64,000 nucleotides of DNA, taken from positions 3,286,001-3,350,000 of the forward strand of contig OZ244838.1 of NCBI GenBank assembly GCA_965220695.1, written 5' to 3'. Of this stretch, positions 52,633-61,552 are shown piece after piece (positions within the stretch are counted from its first letter, which is position 1; each line of letters starts with the position of its first letter). The DNA comes from UBA9620 sp965220695. Lineage in GTDB: Bacteria > Acidobacteriota > Vicinamibacteria > Vicinamibacterales > UBA8438. The translations under genes were made by a program, and so were the position numbers. Under the pieces are notes generated by a model that had not been told where the DNA came from, searched no databases, and saw only the letters and a program-made list of their open reading frames with translations.

Positions 52633-53190
52633 ATGAGACGCCTGAGAATTGCGGCGCTGCTCGGTGTATTGATGGCAGGTGTGGTCGCGGTCGGCTGCGC
52701 GGGAGAGGAAGTCGTTGAAGAGAACCTCGTGGAGATGGCGGCCCCGACGGTCCAGCTCCGTCCGCTCCTCAATGCTGTGGATGACGATTCCCGCATCGTT
52801 GCGGCCATCCGCGGGCCGGGGAACATCGGCTACCTGGTGCCGCAGACGCGCCGGCAGGGTGGTGACATCGTCACCACGTTCCGCATCAAGAACGTGTCCG
52901 ATGGGCCCATGGCCGGATTCACGGTGAACGAGTTCTGGTACGACGCCGGCGGCGAGGTGTTGACGGGCGGTCAGTATCGGATGCGGCGGCCGCTGATGCG
53001 GGACGAAGTGATCGAGATCACCTTGCGCACGCCAGGGAACGCGGGAGCCACCCGCAGCAACTACGAGTTCAGCCATCAGAACGGTGTCGTCGAGGCGACC
53101 GAATTCGACGAGATGGAAGACCCGACGGCGATCGTCGACGACGGCGTGTTGACAGAAGTCGAAACCGAAGAAGAGGAAGAAGCGCAGTAG
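52633..53190 (+). CDS. Putative lipoprotein with acidic tail
   Basis: A 185-residue protein starting at the ATG at 52633, which has a GGAGGT site 5 bases upstream. The N-terminus (RRLRIAALLGVLMAGVVAVG) ends in a lipobox-like VAVGC followed by acidic residues. The body is beta-rich with VTTFRIKNVSDGPMAGFTVN, resembling a small immunoglobulin-like or FxLYD-type domain, and the C-terminus is a run of Glu residues. Function unknown. The 234 bp that follow before the peptidase gene show nothing clear. Confidence 0.6.
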   Translation: MRRLRIAALLGVLMAGVVAVGCAGEEVVEENLVEMAAPTVQLRPLLNAVDDDSRIVAAIRGPGNIGYLVPQTRRQGGDIVTTFRIKNVSDGPMAGFTVNEFWYDAGGEVLTGGQYRMRRPLMRDEVIEITLRTPGNAGATRSNYEFSHQNGVVEATEFDEMEDPTAIVDDGVLTEVETEEEEEAQ

Positions 53191-53424
53191 CGCTCCTCCC
53201 GCGGTCGTCACCCCGGGCCCGAGGGTGGTCGGTTCGCGAGCGCGATGCTGTCGGGGCCCGCGGGCCACGCCTCCGGTCGCGGGCGGTCCAAGTCGCGCCG
53301 CCCACGGGCTCGCTCGCTGTGAATTCGTCGAAGCCTCAAGACATCTGCCGTTCCGGACGGGACGCCGGCCGGATTCACCGCCGTCTTCCGACCTTCACGC
53401 GACGTACGGCGTCATACTCGATAG

Positions 53425-54669
53425 ATGATGACGATTGAGGCGCCGGCCGACGGAGTACCCGCTGCTATACTCGGCGCCATGCCGCTGGATGTCGGCGCCG
53501 TGCAGGACGCGCTCCGAGAGGCCGGGGTCGACGGGTGGCTGCTCTACGACTTCCACGGCTCCAATCCAATTGCGCGCCGACTGGCCGGCCTGAGCGCGAG
53601 CGCCAAGCTGACAACCCGCCGCTGGTACTATCTGATCCCGGGCCGGGGCGAGCCGCGCGCGCTCGTCCACGCCATTGAACGTGACCGCCTCGATCATCTG
53701 CCTGGCGACAAGGTGCAGTACGCGGGACGTCACGAGCTCGATCGCCGTCTGCACACCCTGCTGGCCGGGTGTACCTCCCTGGCGATGGAATTCTCGCCGG
53801 GGTGCGCGATCCCCTATGTCTCGCGGGTCGATGCGGGCACCATCGATGGGATCCGCGCGCTGGGAATCGACGTCCGCTCGTCAGGCGACCTGGTGCAGAG
53901 GTTCGAGGCGGTCTGGGATGCCGCAGCGCTTGCCGCGCATCAATCGGCCTCGGCGGCGCTGTATTCCATCAAGGATCAGGCGTTCGCGATGGTGACCGAC
54001 CGGATGCAGGACGGCGTCCAGGTATCCGAACTCGAGGTCCAGGACGCCATGGTCACCTGGTTCGAGGAGGAAGGATTGATCAGCGACTCGCGTCCGGTCG
54101 TCGCAGCCCAGGAGAACGCTGGTGACCCTCATTACCTGCCGACCCGCGACCGGCACCGGGTCATTGGCACGGGCGAGGTGCTGCTGCTCGACCTGTGGGG
54201 CAAGCTGACCGTACCGGGCGCCGTGTATGCGGACATTACCTGGATGGGATACACCGGCGCGGCCGTACCGACTCGATACGCCGAAGCGTTCGCCGTGATC
54301 CGCGACGGCCGCGACGCCGCGGTCGACTGTGTGAACGAGGCGGTCGTTGCCGGACGCGGGTTGCGAGGCTGGGAGGTCGATCGCGTCGTTCGCGATCGGA
54401 TCGACGGCGCAGGTTTCGGCGATCGATTCGTGCATCGCACCGGGCACAGCCTGGGAGAAGAGGTGCACGGGAACGGGGTGCACCTGGACGACTTCGAGAC
54501 TCACGACGATCGGCAGCTCCTGGCGGGCACCGCGGTCACGGTCGAACCCGGCGTGTATTTCGAGGATTTCGGACTGCGCACCGAGATCAACCTGTACGTG
54601 GGACACGACTCGGCGACCGTCACCGGCCCGCGGCAGACGGAGATTCGCATGTTGAGAAACGGAAAGTAG
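53425..54669 (+). CDS. M24-family metallopeptidase (Xaa-Pro aminopeptidase-like)
   Basis: A 414-residue pita-bread metallopeptidase. The N-terminal creatinase-like domain spans about residues 20-165 (DGWLLYDFHGSNPIARRL). The catalytic domain then has two Asp ligands (VLLLDLWGKL and YADITWMGYTG), the His ligand in FVHRTGHSLGEEVHGNGVH, and two Glu ligands (TVEPGVYFEDFGLRTEINLY). It likely removes N-terminal residues before proline. The start may instead be the ATG at 53479, which agrees better with homologues; the first 18 residues are Ala/Pro-rich. It is followed 15 bp later by the DegP-like gene. Confidence 0.82.
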   Translation: MMTIEAPADGVPAAILGAMPLDVGAVQDALREAGVDGWLLYDFHGSNPIARRLAGLSASAKLTTRRWYYLIPGRGEPRALVHAIERDRLDHLPGDKVQYAGRHELDRRLHTLLAGCTSLAMEFSPGCAIPYVSRVDAGTIDGIRALGIDVRSSGDLVQRFEAVWDAAALAAHQSASAALYSIKDQAFAMVTDRMQDGVQVSELEVQDAMVTWFEEEGLISDSRPVVAAQENAGDPHYLPTRDRHRVIGTGEVLLLDLWGKLTVPGAVYADITWMGYTGAAVPTRYAEAFAVIRDGRDAAVDCVNEAVVAGRGLRGWEVDRVVRDRIDGAGFGDRFVHRTGHSLGEEVHGNGVHLDDFETHDDRQLLAGTAVTVEPGVYFEDFGLRTEINLYVGHDSATVTGPRQTEIRMLRNGK

Positions 54670-54684
54670 GTAGTGGAGGAAGGA

Positions 54685-56205
54685 ATGGCTACAGGCAGGA
54701 ACACTCTGTTCTCCGGAGCCCTGATCGCCGTGACGGCGACGGCGATCGGACTCGTGATCGCGTCCAGGCTGGATTTGGTGCCGAGTTCGGCCGCGCATAC
54801 GTTTCAAACGTCGCAGACCGCCCCCGCGGCGGCGTTGCCGGCCGTGAACACGGCGCCGATCACCGGTCAGTTGACGGCAACCACCTTCCGGGACATCGCC
54901 GCGGCCCAGAGCCCGATGGTGGTCAACATCCAAACGGAAACGCGGCGGAGCGGCGAAGACCGGAACCCGCTCTTCGGGGGCGGAGGGAACAACGACGAAT
55001 TGTTCCGCCGCTTCTTCGGAGACCCCAGCGACGAGGGCTTCTCGGAATCGGCCGGCACCGGTTTCGTAGTCGACCGCGCAGGCTATATCGTCACCAACAA
55101 CCACGTCGTCGACGGCGCCGCGAAGATCAACGTGTCCTTCCTCGATGACGATGAGTTGTATGAAGCGGAGGTGGTCGGCCGTGACCGCTTGACCGACAGC
55201 GCCCTGCTTCAGCTTGTCGAGCGGCCGGAGTATCAGTTGTCCGTGGCCACGTTCGGCGACTCCAGCCAGATGCAGGCCGGCGACTGGGTCATCGCCATCG
55301 GCAACCCGTTCAGCCACGGTCACACGGTGACGGTGGGGGTCGTCAGCGCCGTGGGTCGTCCATTCTCGCAGATTCGGGGGCGCCCGCAATCGGTGATCCA
55401 GACCGACGCGGCGATCAACCCGGGCAACTCGGGCGGCCCCCTGCTCAACCTTCGCGGGGAGGTCATCGGGATCAACACGGCCATCGTCAGCGATCGGCCA
55501 AGCAACCTCGGCATCGGCTACGCGGTGCCCAGCAATACGGTCCGCGATCTGCTGCCGCAACTGCGCACGGGCCGGGTTACCCGCGGGGTCATCGGCGTCG
55601 AGATCGAACAGGTCACCGAGTGGGACTATGAGGAGCACGGACTCGACGAGCCGATCGGCGTCCTTGTTGCGCAGATCGAGTCGGGCCTCCCGGCCGACGA
55701 CTCGGACCTCGAATTACTCGACGTGATCGTCAGCTTCGACGGTGACCGGGTGAACGATACGGAAGACCTGGTGGAGAAGGTCGTGAACACGGCCCCGGGC
55801 ACCGTGGTTGATCTGGGCGTCTACAGGAACGGTTCGCGGATGACCGTCCCGATCAGAGTCGGAGAACTGGACCTGGACAGCACGGGCCGACCGGCCGTGG
55901 TCGATATCGAGGACATCAACACCGGTTTCGGCATGCGCCTCCAGAACCTGACCGCGGACATCGTTCGGGAGCTGCGGCTGGAAGCGGGGACCACCGGCGC
56001 CCTCGTCCGCAGCATCGCTCCTGGTGGTGCGGCTCAAAACGGCGGCATTGTTCCCAACGACGTGATCACCGCCGTCAACCGCGTACCCGTCAACAACGCC
56101 GCCGACGCCACGCGGGAGTTGAACCGGATTCAGACGGACCGCGCGGCGTTGCTGTTGATCGTGCGCGGGGATGAAGAGCGTATCGTCCGGCTGCGCAAGG
56201 ACTAG
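54685..56205 (+). CDS. degP: DegP/HtrA-type serine protease with two PDZ domains
   Basis: A 506-residue trypsin-like protease. The N-terminus is a signal or membrane segment (about 1-40). Catalytic residues are His in ITNNHVVDGA (about 140), Asp in LTDSALLQL (about 170) and Ser in INPGNSGGPLLN (about 247). Two PDZ domains follow at about 295-380 and 400-500 (AINPGNSGG upstream, then VIGVEIEQV and LVRSIAPGGAAQNGG). It degrades or refolds damaged envelope proteins. The ATG at 54685 has GGAGGAAGGA directly upstream. The TAG stop is the terminal CTAG of a solitary element end. Confidence 0.92.
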   Translation: MATGRNTLFSGALIAVTATAIGLVIASRLDLVPSSAAHTFQTSQTAPAAALPAVNTAPITGQLTATTFRDIAAAQSPMVVNIQTETRRSGEDRNPLFGGGGNNDELFRRFFGDPSDEGFSESAGTGFVVDRAGYIVTNNHVVDGAAKINVSFLDDDELYEAEVVGRDRLTDSALLQLVERPEYQLSVATFGDSSQMQAGDWVIAIGNPFSHGHTVTVGVVSAVGRPFSQIRGRPQSVIQTDAAINPGNSGGPLLNLRGEVIGINTAIVSDRPSNLGIGYAVPSNTVRDLLPQLRTGRVTRGVIGVEIEQVTEWDYEEHGLDEPIGVLVAQIESGLPADDSDLELLDVIVSFDGDRVNDTEDLVEKVVNTAPGTVVDLGVYRNGSRMTVPIRVGELDLDSTGRPAVVDIEDINTGFGMRLQNLTADIVRELRLEAGTTGALVRSIAPGGAAQNGGIVPNDVITAVNRVPVNNAADATRELNRIQTDRAALLLIVRGDEERIVRLRKD

Positions 56206-56220
56206 CAGCAGCCCGTGGTA
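56202..56220. repeat. Solitary MITE end at the degP stop codon
   Basis: CTAG followed by CAGCAGCCCGTGGTAG resembles the left end of the element family with a 3-bp CAG duplication. No array, hairpin or right end follows, so this is either a remnant or an independent sequence. Confidence 0.45.
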
Positions 56221-56268
56221 GAACGGCGCAGATCATCGCGAGGCAAGACCTCCTGACGTGCACTCTCC

Positions 56269-57444
56269 ATGACGCTCCGCGAGTTGGTCGTTGAGCGGAT
56301 CCGCACCGACGGACCGCTGACGATCGCGGAGTTCATGGACCTCGCGCTGTATCACCCCACACTCGGCTACTACACCCGTGCGTCCCGGCGGACCGGGCGC
56401 ACGGGCGACTTTTTCACGAGCGTCGATGTCGGCCCGCAGTTCGGTGCGCTGCTGGCCGCGCAACTCGACGAGATGTTCCGCCTGCAAGGCGCCGCCGCCA
56501 CGGATCGGTTCGACATCGTGGAGGTGGGCGCGGGGAACGGGCAGTTGGCGCGGGACATTCTTGATGCGGCGGAGTCCGCGTTTCCGGAGATGTACGCCTC
56601 GATCCGGCTGGTGCTCGTCGAGACCAGCGCCGCCGCACGGGCGGCGCATCCCGACATGCTCGGCCATCACCTTCCGCGCCTGGCGGACTCGGCCGACACC
56701 CTGCCGGACAGGGTGTCCGGGGTCATTCTGGCCAACGAGCTCCTGGACGCCTTGCCGACGCATGGCGTAGCGATGACCCGCTCCGGGTTGTGCGAGGTAT
56801 TCATCGACCTTGATGACGGCCGGTTCATCGAACGCGCCGGAACGCCGTCGACCCCGGAGCTCGCCAGCTACCTGACGCGCCTCGAGGTAACGCTGTCCCC
56901 CGGCTGGCGCGGCGAAGTGAATCTGGCGGCCATGGACTGGGTTCGCCACGCGGCCCGTTGTCTCTCGCGGGGATTCATGATGCTGATCGATTACGGCCAC
57001 GCGGCGGACGAACTCTATTCCGACACACACGGAGCAGGCACGCTGACCACGTTCCGCCGCCACCTCGTCGACACGACCGAGCACGATCCGGATCAGCCGA
57101 ACGGCCCGGCATGGCTGGCGCATCCCGGCGAGCAGGACATCACGTCCCACGTGGACTGGACCTCCGTCGTGGACACCGCGGAGACCGAAGGGCTCGAGTT
57201 GCTCGGGTTCCCGGACCAGTCCCGTTTTCTGCTCGGGCTCGGCGCGCTCGACGATTCACCGACCGGGTCCGATCGGCGATCCCTCGAGCGACGGCTGGCG
57301 TTGAAGACCCTGCTGGTCCCGGGAGGGCTCGGCAGCACGCATCGTGTGCTCCTCCTGGGCAAAGATGTCGGATCGCCGGCCTTGCGGGGCGCCTCGTTCC
57401 AGACCCGGACACGTGCGCAGCCTCGTGTGGACCATCCAGCATGA
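56269..57444 (+). CDS. MidA/NDUFAF7-like SAM-dependent methyltransferase (DUF185)
   Basis: A 391-residue protein of the DUF185 / Methyltransf_28 family. Markers are FMDLALYHPTLGYYTRASRR, GDFFTSVDVGPQFGALLAAQ, DIVEVGAGNGQLARDIL (SAM binding), ILANELLDALPTHGVAM and FMMLIDYGHAADELYSDTHG. In eukaryotes the homologue methylates an Arg of a complex I subunit; bacterial targets are unknown. The ATG of the next gene overlaps its end by 4 bp. Confidence 0.88.
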   Translation: MTLRELVVERIRTDGPLTIAEFMDLALYHPTLGYYTRASRRTGRTGDFFTSVDVGPQFGALLAAQLDEMFRLQGAAATDRFDIVEVGAGNGQLARDILDAAESAFPEMYASIRLVLVETSAAARAAHPDMLGHHLPRLADSADTLPDRVSGVILANELLDALPTHGVAMTRSGLCEVFIDLDDGRFIERAGTPSTPELASYLTRLEVTLSPGWRGEVNLAAMDWVRHAARCLSRGFMMLIDYGHAADELYSDTHGAGTLTTFRRHLVDTTEHDPDQPNGPAWLAHPGEQDITSHVDWTSVVDTAETEGLELLGFPDQSRFLLGLGALDDSPTGSDRRSLERRLALKTLLVPGGLGSTHRVLLLGKDVGSPALRGASFQTRTRAQPRVDHPA

Positions 57445-57998
57445 CCGACACAATCGAACGCGAAATCAAGCTGCCCTACACCGATCCGGACGCGGCCCGC
57501 CGCGCCGTGCTGGCGGCGGGTGTATCCCCGCTACGCCCGCGCCGGCTGCAGAGGGACTATCTCCTTGATCGGAAGACGGACACACTTCAGGATCGCCACT
57601 GCACGTTGCGAGTACGTGTCGACGGAGACCGTGCGTTTCTGACCTTCAAGGGCGCACCGGAGCCAGGCCCGATGAAGGTGCGGGAAGAGCTCGAAACCAC
57701 GGTCGGCGACGGTGCGTTGTTGATCGAGCTGTACGCCCGGCTCGGCTTTCACGTCTGGTTCCGGTACCAGAAGTTCCGGGAGGAGTTCCAGCGCGGCGCC
57801 CTCGTCGTCACCATCGACGAATCTCCGATCGGGACGTTCGTCGAGCTCGAGGGAGCAGAGAACGACATTCTGCGCATGGCGTCCGACCTCGATCGCTCGC
57901 CATCCGATTTTGTGCGTGACTCATATCTGGCGCTGTTCCGGAAACACCAGGCCGTACACGGGCTCGGCACGCGCGACATGCTGTTCGACGCACTGTGA
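57441..57998 (+). CDS. CYTH-domain protein (class IV adenylate cyclase-like)
   Basis: A 185-residue protein with the CYTH signature EREIKLPY at the start, then LQRDYLLDRKTDTLQDRHCT, LRVRVDGDRAFLTFKGAPEP and the late TIDESPIGTFVELEGAEND. CYTH enzymes act on triphosphates as adenylate cyclases, thiamine triphosphatases or inorganic triphosphatases; this sequence alone does not say which. Its start overlaps the methyltransferase end, and its stop overlaps the next gene's GTG. Confidence 0.85.
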   Translation: MTDTIEREIKLPYTDPDAARRAVLAAGVSPLRPRRLQRDYLLDRKTDTLQDRHCTLRVRVDGDRAFLTFKGAPEPGPMKVREELETTVGDGALLIELYARLGFHVWFRYQKFREEFQRGALVVTIDESPIGTFVELEGAENDILRMASDLDRSPSDFVRDSYLALFRKHQAVHGLGTRDMLFDAL

Positions 57999-58981
57999 CC
58001 GCGACGATGCCTCCCGTCCTCGTGCTGGCCGCCGGCCTCGGGAACCGCCTTCGTCCGCTGACGTTCTGTCGCGCCAAGGCCGCCGTGCCGGTGGCCGGGA
58101 TTCCGCTCATCGCCCGGCACACGATGCGCCTGGCGGCCCAGGGCATCGAAGACATCGTCGTAAACCTGCATCATCGCCCGGAAAGCATCGCGGCCGCGCT
58201 CGGAGACGGCGTCGCGCTTGGCTGCCAAGTGCGGTATTCGTGGGAACGTGTCGTGCTCGGTTCGGCCGGCGGTCCGCGCCATGCGCTTCCGTTACTGGGA
58301 GATCGGTTCTTCCTGATCAATGGCGACACGCTTTGCGACATCGACCTCGAACAACTGTACGAGGCGCATCGCGCGCGCGGTGCACTGGTCACGCTGGCGG
58401 TCACCCGGAACCCGGCGCCCGAACGATACGGAGGTGTCGTGACGGACACTGACGGGTGGATCACCGGTTTCGCCGGCGCCGGCGACCGCCGCCGGCCGCT
58501 TCATTTCGTCGGCATCCAGGTAGCCGAGGCCACCGTATTCGGCAATCTTCCCGACGGCGTCCCGGCTGCGTCGATCGGTGGGCTGTACGATGCTCTGCTC
58601 CCCGCGAAGCAAATCGCCGCCCACCTCGTCGACGACCGGTTTCTTGATGTCGGCACCCCGGCCGACTACCTGACCGCCACCCGTGTGTTGGGTGCCACAG
58701 CAGAGGCCAAGTCCGATTCGTCGGTGGGCGTACGGTGCGTCATCGACCCGTCGGCTCGTGTGATCTGTTCGGTACTCTGGAATGACGTGACGATCGGGTC
58801 GGATTGCCGGCTGACCGATTGCGTGGTCACCGACGGAGTTCAGTTGCCAGACGGTTCGACGCTCGACCGGCAGGCGGTGGTGCTGATGCCGAAGGACACC
58901 GCACAGGCGATGGACATTCCGGGAGCGAAACGGATCGGCGATCTCCTGATCGTTCCCATCGAGCACGCGCCGAGCGCGTGA
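57995..58981 (+). CDS. murU: Nucleotidyltransferase, MurU-like (cell-wall recycling)
   Basis: A 328-residue nucleotidyltransferase. The nucleotide-binding signature is VLAAGLGNRLRPLTFCRAKA, followed by PVAGIPLIARHTM, FLINGDTLCDIDLEQLYEAH and late hexapeptide-like repeats (GVRCVIDPSARVICSVLWND). In peptidoglycan recycling MurU makes UDP-MurNAc from MurNAc-1-phosphate. The assignment rests on the adjacency of an AmgK-like kinase gene 15 bp downstream; a generic sugar-1-phosphate nucleotidyltransferase is the alternative, and the C-terminal repeats favour that. It starts at a GTG overlapping the CYTH gene. Confidence 0.7.
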   Translation: MTATMPPVLVLAAGLGNRLRPLTFCRAKAAVPVAGIPLIARHTMRLAAQGIEDIVVNLHHRPESIAAALGDGVALGCQVRYSWERVVLGSAGGPRHALPLLGDRFFLINGDTLCDIDLEQLYEAHRARGALVTLAVTRNPAPERYGGVVTDTDGWITGFAGAGDRRRPLHFVGIQVAEATVFGNLPDGVPAASIGGLYDALLPAKQIAAHLVDDRFLDVGTPADYLTATRVLGATAEAKSDSSVGVRCVIDPSARVICSVLWNDVTIGSDCRLTDCVVTDGVQLPDGSTLDRQAVVLMPKDTAQAMDIPGAKRIGDLLIVPIEHAPSA

Positions 58982-58996
58982 GGGTTTCCGTTACCG

Positions 58997-60004
58997 ATGC
59001 CGTTCCCCGAGACAGCGACACACCGACGGGTCGCGACCTACCTCGAACGCTCCGGACATGGTGACGACTGCCGGGTAACGCCACTGCACGGGGATGCCTC
59101 CAATCGGGCGTACATGCGCGTGACCCGAGATGGGGCCTCTCTCTTCGTTCTCGCCGTGCATCCCGCTCCGTTCGATCCTGCAACGCTCAGGCAACTGGCG
59201 GTCGGGGCCACGCTCACGCGCTTGAGCATCCCTGTTCCGGCCGTGCTGGACCACGCCGGCGATCTCGGCATCCTGGCGTTGGAAGACCTTGGCGACGACA
59301 CGTTGCAGGACTGGATGCGCGCACCGGGACGAGACCCCGCCAAACTCTACCGAGACGCGATCGACATCATCGCCAGGATGCAGCGAAGTGGCGTTGCGCC
59401 GGCTGGAACCAGCCCGCCGCCGTTCGACACCGCATTCGACGTCGCCACGCTGAGCCGGGAACTGGCGTACTTTCGGTCGGAGTTCCTGGGAGCCTACCGG
59501 CAGATCGCGCTGGACGGGGCAACCGGAACCGCCCTCGACGACGAGTTCGTGGCGATCGCCGAAGAGTTGGCGGGGGAACCGCGAGTGCTGTGCCATCGGG
59601 ACTTCCACAGCCGTAATCTGATGGTGCGCAACGAAGAACTGGTGGTCATCGATTTCCAGGACGCGCGGATGGGACCCGCGACCTACGATCTGGTCTCACT
59701 TCTGCGCGACTGCTACGTCGACCTCGATCCGTCGTTGGTCGCGGAACTGACGACCCGGTTCCTCGACGCCGTACCTGCCGCGCGCGCGTCCGACTTCGCG
59801 CGCCGGTTCGATCTGATGTCGGTCCAGCGGCACTTGAAGGCTCTGGGCACGTTCGGACACCAGATCGCGGCCGCCGACCGTCCCGAGTTTGCATCGTCAC
59901 TTCCGCGCACGTTCGGCTATCTTCGTTCAACGCTCGGGAGCTACCCGCGATTCGGGCGATTACTCGATCTCCTGACGCCGCAGGTGCCAGAGCTGACGCC
60001 GTGA
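58997..60004 (+). CDS. amgK: Aminoglycoside-phosphotransferase-fold kinase, AmgK-like
   Basis: A 335-residue kinase of the APH fold. The N-terminal RVTPLHGDASNRAYMRVTRD matches the GDASxRxYxR motif of AmgK. The catalytic loop is RVLCHRDFHSRNLMVRNEEL and the metal-binding Asp is in LVVIDFQDARMGPATYDLVS. AmgK phosphorylates MurNAc or GlcNAc at the anomeric carbon in a fosfomycin-insensitive recycling route with MurU, whose likely gene is directly upstream. It is followed by asnS after 61 bp. Confidence 0.75.
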   Translation: MPFPETATHRRVATYLERSGHGDDCRVTPLHGDASNRAYMRVTRDGASLFVLAVHPAPFDPATLRQLAVGATLTRLSIPVPAVLDHAGDLGILALEDLGDDTLQDWMRAPGRDPAKLYRDAIDIIARMQRSGVAPAGTSPPPFDTAFDVATLSRELAYFRSEFLGAYRQIALDGATGTALDDEFVAIAEELAGEPRVLCHRDFHSRNLMVRNEELVVIDFQDARMGPATYDLVSLLRDCYVDLDPSLVAELTTRFLDAVPAARASDFARRFDLMSVQRHLKALGTFGHQIAAADRPEFASSLPRTFGYLRSTLGSYPRFGRLLDLLTPQVPELTP

Positions 60005-60065
60005 GTTCAGTCCGGACGCGCCGTGTAGGACAGGCCGAACTTCGAGCACAATAGAGGGAAGACGG

Positions 60066-61418
60066 ATGAACCACATCGACGAGATCGCACAGTACGCTGG
60101 CCAAGCCGTGACATTGCGGGGGTGGCTGCACAACCGCCGGTCAAGCGGCCGGATTCACTTTCTGACCGTCCGGGACGGTACCGGGTTCATTCAGTCCGTC
60201 ATGTCCAAGGCCGCGGTGGAGGACGATGTGTTCCAACAGGCAGGTCGCCTGAGCCAGGAAACGGCGATCGAGATCGAGGGTACCGTACGAGCGGACACCA
60301 GGGCGCCCGGCGGTTATGAGGTCGACGTGGCAGGCCTTCGGGTCATCGGACACGCGCGCGACTATCCCATCACGCCAAAGGAACACGGTGTCGACTACCT
60401 CCTGGACCGGCGCCACCTGTGGATCCGTTCGGAACGGCAACATGCCATTCTCAGAATCAGGCATACCGTGATCAACGCCGTCCGCGATTTCTTCAATTCA
60501 CGGGGATTCATCCTGGCCGACACGCCGATCTTCACCCCGGCCGCCTGCGAAGGCACGACAACCCTGTTTCCCGTGTCCTACTTCGATCATTCCACCGCGT
60601 ACCTGACCCAGAGCGGCCAGCTATACAACGAGGCGAACGCGATGGCGCTCGGTCGCGTCTACTGCTTCGGTCCCACGTTTCGCGCAGAGAAGTCGAAAAC
60701 ACGTCGGCACCTGACCGAGTTTTGGATGGTCGAGCCCGAGATGGCGTACGCGACGCTCGACGACGCGATCGAGCTGGCCGAATCGTTGATCTCGTCGGTC
60801 GTTGCGCGAGCACTCGACGAGCGCGTCCGCGAGCTCGACACGCTCGAGCGCGATCGTGGGCCGCTCGAAAGCGTCTGCACCCCGTTTCCGCGCATTACCT
60901 ATGACAAGGCGGCCCAAATCCTGAAGGACCACGGTCTCCCGTTCAGGTATGGGGATGACTTCGGCGGCCCGGCTGAGACGCTGCTCGCCGAGCAATTCGA
61001 TCGCCCCGTCGCCGTGCATCGATTTCCGGCCTCCACGAAGGCGTTCTACATGAAGCCAGACCCCGACCGTCCGGAACTCTCGCTTTCTGTCGACGTTCTC
61101 GCTCCGGAAGGCTACGGAGAGATCGTCGGCGGGGGACAGCGGCTGGACGACCTCGACCTGCTGCTGCACCGGATCACCGAGCACGACCTGCCGCGAGAAG
61201 CGTTTGAATGGTATCTGGATCTCCGCCGCTACGGGAGCGTGCCGCACGCCGGTTTCGGAATGGGCATCGAACGCGTGGTGGCCTGGATCTGCGGCCTGGA
61301 TCATGTGCGCGATGGGCATCGAACGCGTGGTGGCCTGGATCTGCGGCCTGGATCATGTGCGCGAGACAATTCCATACCCCCGCATGCTCTACCGGTTGAC
61401 GCCCTAGCAGCCCCGTGA
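60066..61418 (+). CDS. asnS: Asparagine--tRNA ligase, C-terminus altered by a 52-bp tandem duplication
   Basis: A class II asparaginyl-tRNA synthetase. OB-fold anticodon-binding domain (GWLHNRRSSGRIHFLTVRDG), motif 2 region (CFGPTFRAEKSKTRRHLTEF) and motif 3 (GFGMGIERVVAWICGLDHVR) are all intact. A perfect 52-bp tandem duplication at 61260-61363 then shifts the frame, replacing the normal ending (ETIPYPRMLYRLTP, still encoded in another frame to the TAG at 61405-61407) by an unrelated tail to 61418. Removing one copy restores a 429-residue protein of usual length. The present protein lacks the conserved TIPxPR end. Confidence 0.85.
   Translation: MNHIDEIAQYAGQAVTLRGWLHNRRSSGRIHFLTVRDGTGFIQSVMSKAAVEDDVFQQAGRLSQETAIEIEGTVRADTRAPGGYEVDVAGLRVIGHARDYPITPKEHGVDYLLDRRHLWIRSERQHAILRIRHTVINAVRDFFNSRGFILADTPIFTPAACEGTTTLFPVSYFDHSTAYLTQSGQLYNEANAMALGRVYCFGPTFRAEKSKTRRHLTEFWMVEPEMAYATLDDAIELAESLISSVVARALDERVRELDTLERDRGPLESVCTPFPRITYDKAAQILKDHGLPFRYGDDFGGPAETLLAEQFDRPVAVHRFPASTKAFYMKPDPDRPELSLSVDVLAPEGYGEIVGGGQRLDDLDLLLHRITEHDLPREAFEWYLDLRRYGSVPHAGFGMGIERVVAWICGLDHVRDGHRTRGGLDLRPGSCARDNSIPPHALPVDALAAP
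61260..61363. repeat. 52-bp exact tandem duplication at the end of asnS
   Basis: Two adjacent identical 52-bp copies (61260-61311 and 61312-61363), each beginning ATGGGCATCGAACGCGTGG. The length is not a multiple of 3, so it shifts the asnS frame. Slippage or an assembly artefact are both possible. Confidence 0.95.
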
Positions 61419-61419
61419 T
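61404..61419. repeat. Solitary MITE end at the original asnS stop codon
   Basis: CTAG followed by CAGCCCCGTGATG resembles the element end. The TAG here is the stop of the asnS frame before the duplication shifted it. No other element module follows. Confidence 0.4.
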
Positions 61420-61506
61420 GTTACCCTGTGCCGGGCAAAGGGCCTTCTCTTGCAGCGTCCCGCTCGTGATATAGTTCTACGGTTGCGTTCGCGGTTGAGA
61501 ATGACG

Positions 61507-61537
61507 AGTGGGCGTCTTGGCCCACTTTTTGTTTTTC
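61507..61537 (+). promoter_or_regulatory. rimP-leader-type hairpin with U-tract
   Basis: The stem AGTGGGC (61507-61513) pairs with GCCCACT (61520-61526) around a 6-nt loop, followed by a T-rich tract to 61537. This terminator-like structure just before rimP is the pattern of the rimP-leader RNA found upstream of rimP-nusA-infB in many bacteria, where it is thought to act in feedback control of the operon. The frame of rimP reads through it, but I place the rimP start after it. Confidence 0.7.
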
Positions 61538-61552
61538 GGGGCGGTTTTTCGG

